From positions 90,048 to 154,047 of the forward strand of contig RAZE01000007.1 of assembly GCA_003611955.1 (NCBI GenBank): 64,000 bases of DNA. Reading direction: 5' to 3'. The translations under genes and the position numbers were made by a program. How positions within the stretch are numbered: position 1 is the first letter of the stretch; the number at the start of each line of letters is the position of its first letter. Below the pieces are notes generated by a model. It was not told the DNA's origin, did no database searches, and saw nothing but the letters and a program-made list of their open reading frames with translations. This DNA comes from a bacterium 1XD8-76. Its GTDB lineage: Bacteria > Bacillota > Clostridia > Lachnospirales > Lachnospiraceae. Positions 1 through 7,778 of the stretch are shown here, piece by piece.

Positions 1-218
1 AGATAGTGCTCGGTCACAGGAAGGTCTCCCGATTCACCGCTCTCGATCCGCAGGTATGCCTTCTTGATCTCCTCATAGGCGATGGCTTTTATCCGGATAA
101 AATAGCGGTAAAACAGGAACTGTTCCCCCAGCCGGGCTTCCGCCGCTTTTTTCCCCCTCCGAAACTCTTCCCTGAGCGCTTCCTCATCAGCGCTCCCGGC
201 AAGCAGCTTTATTTTCAT
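1..218 (-). CDS. Hypothetical protein, 3' end outside the window
   Basis: The gene runs off the left edge; only the first 72 codons are visible. The start is an ATG at 218 behind a GAGGGAAA-like ribosome binding site. The visible product begins MKIKLLAGSADEEALREEFR and is rich in charged residues, with a helical region ending in a YEEIKKAYLRIESG stretch. There is no signal peptide or membrane segment. It lies downstream of aspS on the same strand, with an imperfect hairpin between them, so it could be read through from the hisS-aspS unit. I do not recognise the family. The reading frame looks real (good RBS, no stops), but the function is unknown. Confidence 0.6.
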   Translation of the reverse strand, partial: MKIKLLAGSADEEALREEFRRGKKAAEARLGEQFLFYRYFIRIKAIAYEEIKKAYLRIESGESGDLPVTEHY

Positions 219-291
219 ACAAAGTTTCCCTCTTTCCCTCTGTTCTATATCCGCGGCAGATATACCAGATCATTCATAAAGGCTGTATTAT

Positions 292-325
292 GGGGTTCCG
301 CCAGGCACCCGCTCCGCGAAACCCC
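292..325 (-). terminator. Hairpin downstream of aspS, weak terminator candidate
   Basis: Arms GGGGTTCCGC (292-301) and GCGAAACCCC (316-325) pair with one mismatch, about 10 bases beyond the aspS stop. There is no following U-run on the minus strand, so efficient intrinsic termination is doubtful and read-through into the gene at 218 is possible. Confidence 0.3.
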
Positions 326-335
326 ACCGGCCATT

Positions 336-2123
336 CTATTCCTGTGCCTTCACCGCGATCCCCAGCTCTTCCAGCTGTGCCTCGTCCACCACGTTTGGCG
401 TCTCGCACATCAGATCCGAGGCATCCTTCACCTTCGGGAAAGCAATCACCTCCCGGATGCTGTCCGCATGCGTAAGCAGCATCACAAAACGGTCCACGCC
501 GTAGGCAAGCCCCGCGTGAGGCGGCACGCCGTACTGGAAAGCGGAGAGCAGGTAACCGAACTTCTCCCATGCTTTCTCCTGTCCGATGCCCAGCACCTCA
601 AACATCTTCTCCTGAATATCGTTCTGGTGGATCCTGACGGAACCGCCTCCCAACTCCACACCGTTTAACACGATATCGTAAGCTTTCGCCCGCACCCTGC
701 CCGGATCGGAATCGATGTACTGCCAGTCCTCCTCCATGGGCATCGTGAAGGGATGGTGCATCGCCATAAAGCGATTCTCCTCATCAGACCACTCCAGGAG
801 CGGGAACTCCGTCACCCAGAGGAAGTTGAACTGATTCGGATCATACAGATTAAGCTGTTTTCCCAGCTCCAGACGAAGCTGTCCGAGGACGCCCCAGACG
901 ATCGTATTTTTATCCGCAGCAAACAACAGAAGGTCTCCGTTTTCACCTCCCATGGCTTTGATCAGCGCCGCCGTCTGCTCCTCGGTCAGGAATTTCGTGA
1001 AGGAAGACTTCACTGTGCCGTCCTCCCCGATGCAGAGGTAAGCCAGCCCTTTCGCGCCGCTGCCTTTTGCCATATCCACCAGCGCGTCGATCTTCTTTCT
1101 GGGCATTGCCCCCTGTCCCCTGACATTGATGCCCCGCACGGAACCGCCGTTTTCCAGAGCGGAAGTGAATACGCCGAATCCACAGTCCTTCACTACTTCT
1201 GACACATCTGTCAGTTCCATGCCGAAACGGGTATCCGGTTTGTCGGAGCCATACCGGTCCATCGCCTCCTGCCATTTGATCCTGGGCAGAGGGAGCTGCA
1301 CGTCAAGTCCGATGCTCTCTTTGCAGACATATTGAATCAGTCTCTCGTTCACATCCAGCACGTCCTCCACATCCACGAAGGAGAGCTCCATGTCCGCCTG
1401 GGTAAACTCCGGCTGCCTGTCCGCCCGCAGGTCCTCATCCCGGAAGCACCTTGCGATCTGGAAGTACCGGTCGTAACCGGAACACATCAGAAGCTGCTTG
1501 TAGAGCTGAGGCGACTGGGGCAGGGCATAGAAATTCCCCGGATGCACTCTGCTGGGCACCAGATAGTCCCTCGCCCCCTCCGGCGTGGAACGGCACAGGA
1601 TCGGCGTCTCGATCTCCAAAAAACCTTCCTTTGCCATAAATTCCCGCATAGCCGTCACCATTTTGCTGCGCAGCATCAGTTTCTTTTGGATGTCAGGCCT
1701 TCTCAGATCGAGGTATCTGTATTTTAAACGGATCTCTTCTTTCGTCCTGCTCTCCGCTTCGATGGGGAACGGCGGCGTCTCCGCTTCCGCCAAAATACGC
1801 ACCTGCTTTGCCCGCACCTCGATCTTGCCGGTGGCAAGGTTTTCATTTACCGCGCCGCCGCGCTTTTCCACAACGCCCGTCACTGCGATCACAAACTCGC
1901 TGCGCATCTTCTCAGCCCTGGCAAATGCCTCCCCGCCGCAGTCCGCCTCCTCAAAAATGATCTGCAAAATACCGGAACGATCCCGCAGGTCCACAAATAT
2001 GATGCCGCCTTTGTTCCTCTGTTTCTGCACCCATCCCATCACGGTAACGGTCTCTCCTGCGTTCTGCGCCGAGAGCTCCGCGCAGCGGTGGCTCCTTTTT
2101 AATCCCTGTATTGATTCCGCCAT
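336..2123 (-). CDS. aspS: Aspartyl-tRNA synthetase
   Basis: Charges tRNA-Asp (or tRNA-Asp/Asn) with aspartate in the cytoplasm. The 595-residue length fits the bacterial type, which carries a GAD insertion in the class II catalytic core. An N-terminal OB-fold anticodon-binding domain (GWVQKQRNKGGIIFVDLRDR) is followed by class II motif 2 (FRDEDLRADRQPEFTQ) and a C-terminal motif 3 region (YGVDRFVMLLT). It starts 16 bases after the hisS stop, so hisS-aspS form one transcription unit, a common Bacillota pairing. No T-box is visible ahead of the pair. The assignment is very secure; discriminating versus non-discriminating specificity cannot be read from sequence alone. Confidence 0.97.
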   Translation of the reverse strand: MAESIQGLKRSHRCAELSAQNAGETVTVMGWVQKQRNKGGIIFVDLRDRSGILQIIFEEADCGGEAFARAEKMRSEFVIAVTGVVEKRGGAVNENLATGKIEVRAKQVRILAEAETPPFPIEAESRTKEEIRLKYRYLDLRRPDIQKKLMLRSKMVTAMREFMAKEGFLEIETPILCRSTPEGARDYLVPSRVHPGNFYALPQSPQLYKQLLMCSGYDRYFQIARCFRDEDLRADRQPEFTQADMELSFVDVEDVLDVNERLIQYVCKESIGLDVQLPLPRIKWQEAMDRYGSDKPDTRFGMELTDVSEVVKDCGFGVFTSALENGGSVRGINVRGQGAMPRKKIDALVDMAKGSGAKGLAYLCIGEDGTVKSSFTKFLTEEQTAALIKAMGGENGDLLLFAADKNTIVWGVLGQLRLELGKQLNLYDPNQFNFLWVTEFPLLEWSDEENRFMAMHHPFTMPMEEDWQYIDSDPGRVRAKAYDIVLNGVELGGGSVRIHQNDIQEKMFEVLGIGQEKAWEKFGYLLSAFQYGVPPHAGLAYGVDRFVMLLTHADSIREVIAFPKVKDASDLMCETPNVVDEAQLEELGIAVKAQE

Positions 2124-2139
2124 GTATCTTCCCTTCTTT

Positions 2140-3402
2140 CTAAAATTTAAGCTCTTCCCTGTAAAACTCCTGGAAATCCGTATATCCCTGCTCTTTAAGC
2201 TGTTCCTTCTGGAATTTCTTATTCTTGTTCATCCGGGTGACAAGCACTTTCTTTCCGCCTTCCCGCTCTTTCTGCGCCTGCCGCATGACCTTCGTCATCA
2301 CCTCCGCGGAGACACCTTTCTCGATCAGATAGGCCGTCTTTTCCGCGGCTCCCGGCACCTCAAAACCGCTCTCCAACAAAAGCAATATGATCCGCTCAAA
2401 GCCGATGGAGAACCCGCAGGCGGGCACATCCTTTCCGGTGAATTTCCCCACCATCTTATCATAGCGCCCGCCGCCCCCGCAGCTTCCGCCAAACTCCGGC
2501 ATGGCGATCTCAAAGATCGTCCCCGTATAGTAGGACATGCCGCGCACCAGCGTGGGATCAAATACCAGCTCAAAAAAGTCTCCCTTCGAGGCATTCACGC
2601 TCTCCAGGATCTCCTGAAAACCTGCGCTCACATCAGCCGGCAGATATCCTTCCAGCTTTCCTGTTATAAACGCCGCCTTATCCTCCGCCTCTTCCATCTC
2701 CGCAAACAGTCCAAGATACTTTTCCACCACCGCGTCTTCATATCCGGAGGAAAGCAGCTCCGCTTTCACACCGTCCGCTCCGATCTTGTCCATCTTATCC
2801 AGTATAATAAAGACTTCATCGTAACTTTCTTCCGCAAAACCGCTGTACGCTGCCATCGCTTTCAATATCTGCCTGTCATTGATGCGGATCTGGAAGTTTT
2901 GAAACCCCAGCTTTCCAAGGGTTGTAGTCGTTGCCAGGATCAGTTCGATCTCCGCCAGGTTCGTCGCCTCCCCCAGAATATCGATATCGCACTGCATAAA
3001 CTGACGGTACCGCCCTCTCTGCGGTCTGTCCGCCCGCCATACATTCCCCATCTGCAATGCCTTGAAAGGAGAAGGCAGCTCTCCGCTGTGCGCCGCAAAA
3101 TAGCGGACAAGGGGCACCGTCAGATCGTAGCGCAGCCCGCCGTCTGTGAGATCCTCTTCCCTCAGATCCCCCTCCAGCCTCAGCTTTTCGCCCCGCTTCA
3201 ATATCTTAAAGATCAGCTTCTCGTTTTCGCCTCCTGCCTTACAGTTCAGATTCGCAAGATGCTCCACCGCAGGAGTCTCCATGGAAGTAAAGCCGAAGCT
3301 CCCATAAGTCTCCTTGATCACGCCGATCACATAATCCCGAATCTCCATCTCCTTCGGCAGAATATCCTTCATCCCGGTCACCGGTTTTTTGCTCAATGCC
3401 AT
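2140..3402 (-). CDS. hisS: Histidyl-tRNA synthetase
   Basis: Class II aminoacyl-tRNA synthetase that attaches histidine to tRNA-His. At 420 residues it has the normal bacterial length. Motif 2 is seen as FRADRPQRGRYRQFMQCDID and the histidine-specific region as GGRYDKMVGKF; the C-terminal anticodon-binding domain follows (KKVLVTRMNKNKKFQKEQLK). The ATG at 3402 follows a GGGAGAAAA ribosome binding site. It is the first gene of the hisS-aspS unit. A good sigma-A promoter sits about 35-60 bases upstream. Paralogous HisZ is unlikely because the catalytic motifs are intact. Confidence 0.97.
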   Translation of the reverse strand: MALSKKPVTGMKDILPKEMEIRDYVIGVIKETYGSFGFTSMETPAVEHLANLNCKAGGENEKLIFKILKRGEKLRLEGDLREEDLTDGGLRYDLTVPLVRYFAAHSGELPSPFKALQMGNVWRADRPQRGRYRQFMQCDIDILGEATNLAEIELILATTTTLGKLGFQNFQIRINDRQILKAMAAYSGFAEESYDEVFIILDKMDKIGADGVKAELLSSGYEDAVVEKYLGLFAEMEEAEDKAAFITGKLEGYLPADVSAGFQEILESVNASKGDFFELVFDPTLVRGMSYYTGTIFEIAMPEFGGSCGGGGRYDKMVGKFTGKDVPACGFSIGFERIILLLLESGFEVPGAAEKTAYLIEKGVSAEVMTKVMRQAQKEREGGKKVLVTRMNKNKKFQKEQLKEQGYTDFQEFYREELKF

Positions 3403-3433
3403 ACTTTTTCTCCCTGTATTTTATTTCTGCTCT

Positions 3434-3462
3434 ATCTTACAATGAATTCCTATATTTTTCAA
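3434..3462 (-). promoter_or_regulatory. Promoter of hisS-aspS
   Basis: Reading the minus strand, a -35 box TTGAAA (3462-3457), a 17-base spacer and a -10 box TAAGAT (3439-3434) lie in the 80-base gap upstream of hisS. No attenuator or T-box fits in the short leader. Confidence 0.55.
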
Positions 3463-3482
3463 CTCTTCTCACAGGAAAAAAG

Positions 3483-4658
3483 TTAAAGCATTAGCCGATA
3501 GATCGCTTTCAGATCTTCCTCGTCCAGAGAAACGAAACCACCGATATGTCCCTCTCTGCCGTTTCCGTAGCAGGCGGTGTGCGCCATCCTCTCGATATCT
3601 TCTTCCTTTGCTCCGAGCTCTTCAAAATTTCCCGGCATACCGATAGATTTCAGGAACCGGCGCAGAGCCTCTATGCCGGCTTTCGCCGTCACTTCCGGAT
3701 GAGCAAAATCCATGGAACATCCCCACACCCGGACAGCCAGCTGCGCGAAACGCTTCACATCGTGCTGCATCGTATAGGTCATCCATGCGGGGAACACCAC
3801 CGCCAGACCGGCGCCGTGAGCACAGTCGTATATCGCGGAAAGTTCATGCTCCATATCATGACTCGCCCAGTCCTGTCCGCGCCCCACACCGCAGCAGTTA
3901 TTGTGGGCCAGCATACCCGCCCACATAATATTTGCTCTCGCCTGATAGTCGTCCGGATTTTCCATCACCTTCGGCGCCTCGTGGATCATCGTGCACAATA
4001 GCCCTTCGATCATGCGGTCCGTCACTTCCACATCCTCCGTGTTCGTAAAGTACCGCTCAAACAGGTGCGCCATAATGTCCGTAACACCGCAGGCCGTCTG
4101 CCAGGCAGGCAATGTCTGTGTCAGAGCGGGGTTCAAAATGGAGAAGGACGGACGAAGGGCCTCCCCGTGGCCGCCTCTCTTGAGCATCCCCTCCTCCTTT
4201 GTGATAACGGAATCCGGACTGCCTTCGCTGCCCGCCGCCGCAATGGTCAGCACCGTCCCGATCGGAAGCGCTTTCTCCACATCTTTCCCCTGGTAAAAAT
4301 CCCAGAAATCCCCGTCGTACAGCGTGCCCGCCGCAATCGCCTTGGAGGAATCAATCGTGCTTCCGCCACCCACTGCCAGAACAAAATCCACCTTCTCTTT
4401 TCTGCTGAGCTCAATGCCCTCATACACCAGTCCGCTCCTCGGATTCGGTCTCACGCCGCCCAGCTCCACATAGGAGATGCCTTCCGCTTCCAGAGACGCT
4501 TTCACACGGTCGAGAAGCCCTGAGCGCACCACACTCCCGCCGCCGTAGTGGATCAGCACTCTGCTGCCGCCGAAACGTTTCACGTATTTCCCCGTATTGT
4601 TCTCCTCCTCTTTTCCAAACACAAAATAGGTGGGACTATAAAAAGTAAAGTTTTCCAT
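3483..4658 (-). CDS. Iron-containing alcohol dehydrogenase (butanol dehydrogenase/YqhD type)
   Basis: Predicted cytoplasmic NAD(P)H-dependent reductase of aldehydes to alcohols, group III alcohol dehydrogenase family. The start was set at the ATG at 4658 because AGAGAGG lies just upstream; this gives 391 residues, the usual length for BdhA/YqhD proteins, rather than the longer upstream extension. The nucleotide-binding GGGS motif is present (AVGGGSTIDSSKAIAAG). Metal-ligand regions are VTDIMAHLFERYF (Asp and His) and the His-rich WASHDMEHELSAIYDCAHG. It follows the oxidoreductase gene on the same strand with a 63-base gap. The substrate cannot be told; fermentative ethanol/butanol formation or aldehyde detoxification are both plausible. 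Confidence 0.9.
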   Translation of the reverse strand: MENFTFYSPTYFVFGKEEENNTGKYVKRFGGSRVLIHYGGGSVVRSGLLDRVKASLEAEGISYVELGGVRPNPRSGLVYEGIELSRKEKVDFVLAVGGGSTIDSSKAIAAGTLYDGDFWDFYQGKDVEKALPIGTVLTIAAAGSEGSPDSVITKEEGMLKRGGHGEALRPSFSILNPALTQTLPAWQTACGVTDIMAHLFERYFTNTEDVEVTDRMIEGLLCTMIHEAPKVMENPDDYQARANIMWAGMLAHNNCCGVGRGQDWASHDMEHELSAIYDCAHGAGLAVVFPAWMTYTMQHDVKRFAQLAVRVWGCSMDFAHPEVTAKAGIEALRRFLKSIGMPGNFEELGAKEEDIERMAHTACYGNGREGHIGGFVSLDEEDLKAIYRLML

Positions 4659-4698
4659 CTCATTTCCTCTCTTTCCTCTTTTTTTGACTATTCTACTT

Positions 4699-4727
4699 AT
4701 CCTAACATATACCACAGTCTCCTACAA
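4699..4727 (-). promoter_or_regulatory. Possible promoter of the alcohol dehydrogenase gene
   Basis: Minus-strand TTGTAG (4727-4722), a 17-base spacer and TAGGAT (4704-4699). The -35 box overlaps the last codons of the upstream oxidoreductase gene. The match is moderate, so the gene may instead be read from the upstream promoter. Confidence 0.35.
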
Positions 4728-5711
4728 GGCATCGGGGAAAATAATCCCTGCCTCCCGCCGCATTTCCTCCATCACTCCGATCACATTCCGCGTGACTTCC
4801 AGCCCTTTCCGGATCGTCCCGCAGTCCTCCCGAAGCAGCAGCTCCGTCATATTTTTCACTTCGCAGAGCCATCTGTCCGAATAATCCTGCAGGTTAAAGG
4901 AGCTCTCACCCTCCCTTGTACAGAGCCGGATATTCGTCATCCCGTTCGCCCCGCCTTCGATGTAGAGATACCCCTTCTCCCCCTGGATCTGGACGCAGTT
5001 CTCTCCCCAGGTATCCTTTGCTCCCGCACATTCACTGACAAAATCGGGATACTGCAAAATGGCGATACCGGAAGTATCCACGCCGGTCCGGCACATATTG
5101 GGATAGTAAACGGCTCTCTGCGGCTTTCCAAACAGTGTCACATTCAGATACACATTGTAATAATTAATGTCCTGCAGGCACCCGCCTGCAAAATCGGGGC
5201 TGAACACATTGGAGACTTCCCCCGCAAGGAGCTTATCATAGCGGCTGGAATACTGACTGTAGGAGGACATGACAAGGCGGATCCTGCCGATCTCCGGGAG
5301 CTTCTCTCTGACAATGCCCAGGTTCGGAAAGAATGCTGTGGGCGTCGCATCCACCAGCATGAGCCGCTTCTCCTGTGCCAGCGCCATCAATTCCTCCACC
5401 TGTTCCATGCGCGGACACATGGGTTTCTCACAGATCACGTTTTTTCCGTGCAGAAGCGCCGCCTTCGCCTGTCCATAGTGCAGGTTATTGGGCGACGCCA
5501 CATAGACAAAGTTTATCTCCTCATCGGACAACATTTCCTCCAGCTGTGTATACACTTTTTGAACCCCGTATTTATCCGCCAGCTCCCGTCCTTTCTCTTC
5601 CGTTCTGGAATAGACCGCCTCCAAAGAAATACCTTCCGTAATCTGTACCCCGTCCAGAATGGACTGCACAATAACACCGGAACCTATTGTTCCAAGCCTG
5701 ATCTCATTCAT
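4722..5711 (-). CDS. Gfo/Idh/MocA family oxidoreductase
   Basis: NAD(P)-dependent sugar or sugar-derivative dehydrogenase family. The ATG at 5711 follows AGAAGGAGG and gives 329 residues, standard for the family. The N-terminal Rossmann fold opens with IRLGTIGSGVIVQSIL. The typical EKP motif appears as HGKNVICEKPMCPRM, where the lysine is the usual catalytic residue. The C-terminal alpha/beta domain contains the GGCLQDINYYNVY region (family version usually GGG.L.D.G.H). It sits next to the decayed sugar ABC/ROK/AraC locus, which suggests an original role in uptake and oxidation of a sugar or polyol. The substrate is unknown. Confidence 0.88.
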   Translation of the reverse strand: MNEIRLGTIGSGVIVQSILDGVQITEGISLEAVYSRTEEKGRELADKYGVQKVYTQLEEMLSDEEINFVYVASPNNLHYGQAKAALLHGKNVICEKPMCPRMEQVEELMALAQEKRLMLVDATPTAFFPNLGIVREKLPEIGRIRLVMSSYSQYSSRYDKLLAGEVSNVFSPDFAGGCLQDINYYNVYLNVTLFGKPQRAVYYPNMCRTGVDTSGIAILQYPDFVSECAGAKDTWGENCVQIQGEKGYLYIEGGANGMTNIRLCTREGESSFNLQDYSDRWLCEVKNMTELLLREDCGTIRKGLEVTRNVIGVMEEMRREAGIIFPDAL

Positions 5712-5748
5712 ACAATTCCTCCTTCTGTTCAACTCCTTATATAACATG

Positions 5749-5778
5749 ATTATAACACACGCTGCCCTGAGATGTCAC
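5749..5778 (-). promoter_or_regulatory. Promoter of the Gfo/Idh/MocA gene
   Basis: Minus-strand -35 GTGACA (5778-5773), an 18-base spacer and a perfect -10 TATAAT (5754-5749), about 38 bases upstream of the start codon. Confidence 0.55.
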
Positions 5779-5786
5779 TTATCTAT

Positions 5787-5816
5787 CTGGAAATAGAAAG
5801 GACTATCTGTTTCCAG
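5787..5816. repeat. Inverted repeat upstream of the oxidoreductase promoter
   Basis: CTGGAAATAG (5787-5796) faces a right arm CTATCTGTTTCCAG (5803-5816); CTGGAAA/TTTCCAG and TAG/CTA pair. It lies just upstream of the -35 box, so it could be an operator for a sugar regulator, or the terminator hairpin of the ABC/ROK remnant with no U-run. Confidence 0.35.
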
Positions 5817-5866
5817 ACAGCCCCAAATATTCCAGTATATAAACTATTCATAAATCTTCCGATCAT

Positions 5867-6862
5867 CTAAAACAGCAACTCCACCGCTCCCGTAAGCCCG
5901 GAGTCTGCCCCCAGCTCTGTCTGATAAAACTGAACGTCAAATTCTGTAGTCTGATAGCGTCTGAATTGCTCTTCCACTTTTTTGATCAGCTTATCCCCCA
6001 TCGCCAGAAGCCCGCCGCTCAGCACAATACAGTCTATATTTAAGAGCATATAGACGTCGAACAGCCAGATAGACATATATTTCACCATATTCAAAAAGCC
6101 AAACTTTGTCAGCCTATCGAAAGCCGCCATCGTTAGATTCCGTTCCACGGAAAAACGCAGCACAAGCCCCTGCTGCTTTCTGTCCTCCGGCACCAAGCCC
6201 ATTCCATGCTTTTTCGCATCCTTCGGAGAATGTATCACAACCTTTTCCCCATTGAGATATACCTCTTTGCTTTTCACTCTGTCCGCCCCGTACAGCGCTC
6301 TGATGATCTCTGTCCTGCCCGCTCCCACCAGACCGACCAGCCCCAGGATCTCCCCTTTATGTAACGTAAGATCAATATCATGCAGTTTATTGGTATTCAG
6401 ATTCTTCACTTCCAGAAGAACATCTCCCACGCTGTCAGGCAGCGGAGGGTACTCGCTCTCCATATCTCTTCCCACCATTTTAGCGATCATTTCCGACCGG
6501 GTAAGTTCCTCGATCTTCTTTGTATCGATCACTTTCCCGTCTCTCATGATCGTCACAATATCGCAATACTCAAAAATCTCATCCAGTTTATGGCTGATAT
6601 AGATGATGGATATCCCTTTCGCTCTCAGATCCTTTATCAGGATGCCCAGCTTTTTCAGTTCCTCGGATGTGAGACTGCTGCTCGGCTCATCCATGATGAT
6701 CAGTTTTGATTGAAAAGACAGCGCTTTTGCGATCTCTATCATCTGCATCTCGGAGGCGCTCAGATCACCCACCATACAGTAAGTGTCGATCTCACATGAA
6801 ATATTTTTTATAAAACTAACGATATCATGCATTTTCCTCTTCAATAATCCATAAAAAGCCAC
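5867..6862 (-). pseudogene. Chimeric remnant: sugar ABC transporter ATPase (RbsA/MglA type) fused to ROK-family tail
   Basis: The 331-residue frame begins inside the first ABC module: it lacks the Walker A region (about 105 residues relative to RbsA) but keeps the signature-like GDLSASEMQMIEIAKALS, Walker B (LIIMDEPSSSLTSEEL) and the switch His (IIYISHKLDEIFEYCD). The second ABC module starts normally, with its Walker A region degenerate as LVGLVGAGRTEIIRALYG as in RbsA, and runs to VERNLTMAAFDRL. From about residue 260 the sequence switches to the C-terminal part of a ROK kinase or repressor (NIDCIVLSGGLLAMGDKLIKK, then ELGADSGLTGAVELLF). Two deletions explain this: one removed the 5' end, another joined ABC to ROK in frame. 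The protein is almost certainly non-functional. Confidence 0.8.
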
Positions 6863-6899
6863 AAAAAGTGCACGATATAATTCACATGCCCCAATCCGA

Positions 6900-6928
6900 T
6901 TGACGCGGCATATTTTATTGGATAAAGT
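6900..6928 (+). promoter_or_regulatory. Promoter of the AraC-type gene
   Basis: TTGACG (6900-6905), a 17-base spacer and TAAAGT (6923-6928), 45 bases upstream of the start codon in the divergent gap between the ABC remnant and the AraC gene. Confidence 0.45.
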
Positions 6929-6972
6929 AAATAATAATATTGTTGCACGGCAAAAACAGAAGGAGGCCTGTT

Positions 6973-7744
6973 ATGCAGACAACTGACGAAAAGCTGATAA
7001 AAGCCATTTATCAATCTTCTCCGGTTATCCATTTTTGCAACCGCTTCAGCGGCAGCTCTCCCCTGTGGGATTATACAAGACACAAACATCCCTATTTCGA
7101 ATTTATTTATCATTTACGTGGAAATGTCCGCAGAAAAACGGACGATCTGACTGTTCAAAACGCCAATATATTTGATACGATCCTGTACCCTGCAGGCTGC
7201 TGGCATCAGGACACCGCTACCGACTCCAAAAAAGAAGACTGCCATCACCTGCGGGAGGTTATCTGCATCTGGGCGGCCTTCCCCGGTATCCACCTCGACA
7301 AGCCTGTCAAAGTACAGGATCAGAATGGAATGCTCGAGCATCTGTTTTCCGCGCTCTATACAGAATCGCAGAAAATATCCCCTTCGCCGGAGCTTCTCTC
7401 TCTACAGATCCGCACGCTCTTTTTGCAGATCCTTATACTGTCCAATGAAAGTTCGAATACCCTCGTCAACCATGTGATGCAATATTTAAATTTGTATAGT
7501 AAAGAAAATATATCTATCGAAATACTCGCCGAACAGGTGCATGTCAGTAAATCCTATCTGGTAAAACAGTTCAAGGAAAAGACTTCTTGTCACAACAACA
7601 AAAAGCGTGGAAGAGATCGCTCTTGAAACCGGGTTTGACTCCCCGAAATACCTGTACCGGCTTTTCAAAGCGCAGGAAGGACTTTCCCCCAACGCCTACA
7701 GACGCCTGTATCTGACGGAGCATGATGACTCTATCATTACCTGA
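6973..7744 (+). pseudogene. AraC-family transcriptional regulator broken by an internal deletion
   Basis: The ATG at 6973 follows AGGAGG. The first frame encodes an N-terminal cupin-like sensing domain (WDYTRHKHPYFEFIYHLRG) and the first helix-turn-helix of an AraC DNA-binding domain (ISIEILAEQVHVSKSYLVKQ), and then stops at 7626. The second half of the AraC domain continues in another frame from about 7591: TKSVEEIALETGFDSPKYLY, then LFKAQEGLSPNAYRRLYL to a stop at 7744. About 20-25 residues between the two helix-turn-helix units, normally containing the NRIRIEKAKELL-like helix, are missing, so a deletion of roughly 60-80 bases that is not a multiple of three is inferred. It would have regulated the divergent sugar transporter, which is also broken. 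Confidence 0.8.
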
Positions 7745-7778
7745 TACTGCCCGGCACTGTACATAACGATCGCAAGAT

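Noticed and set aside
292..325. Strong aspS terminator
   Set aside because: The hairpin lacks a U-run on the minus strand, so it is listed only as a weak candidate.
1585..3486. Long plus-strand frame opposite aspS and hisS (633 codons)
   Set aside because: It is antisense to two certain synthetase genes, low in sequence complexity typical of shadow frames, and has no RBS.
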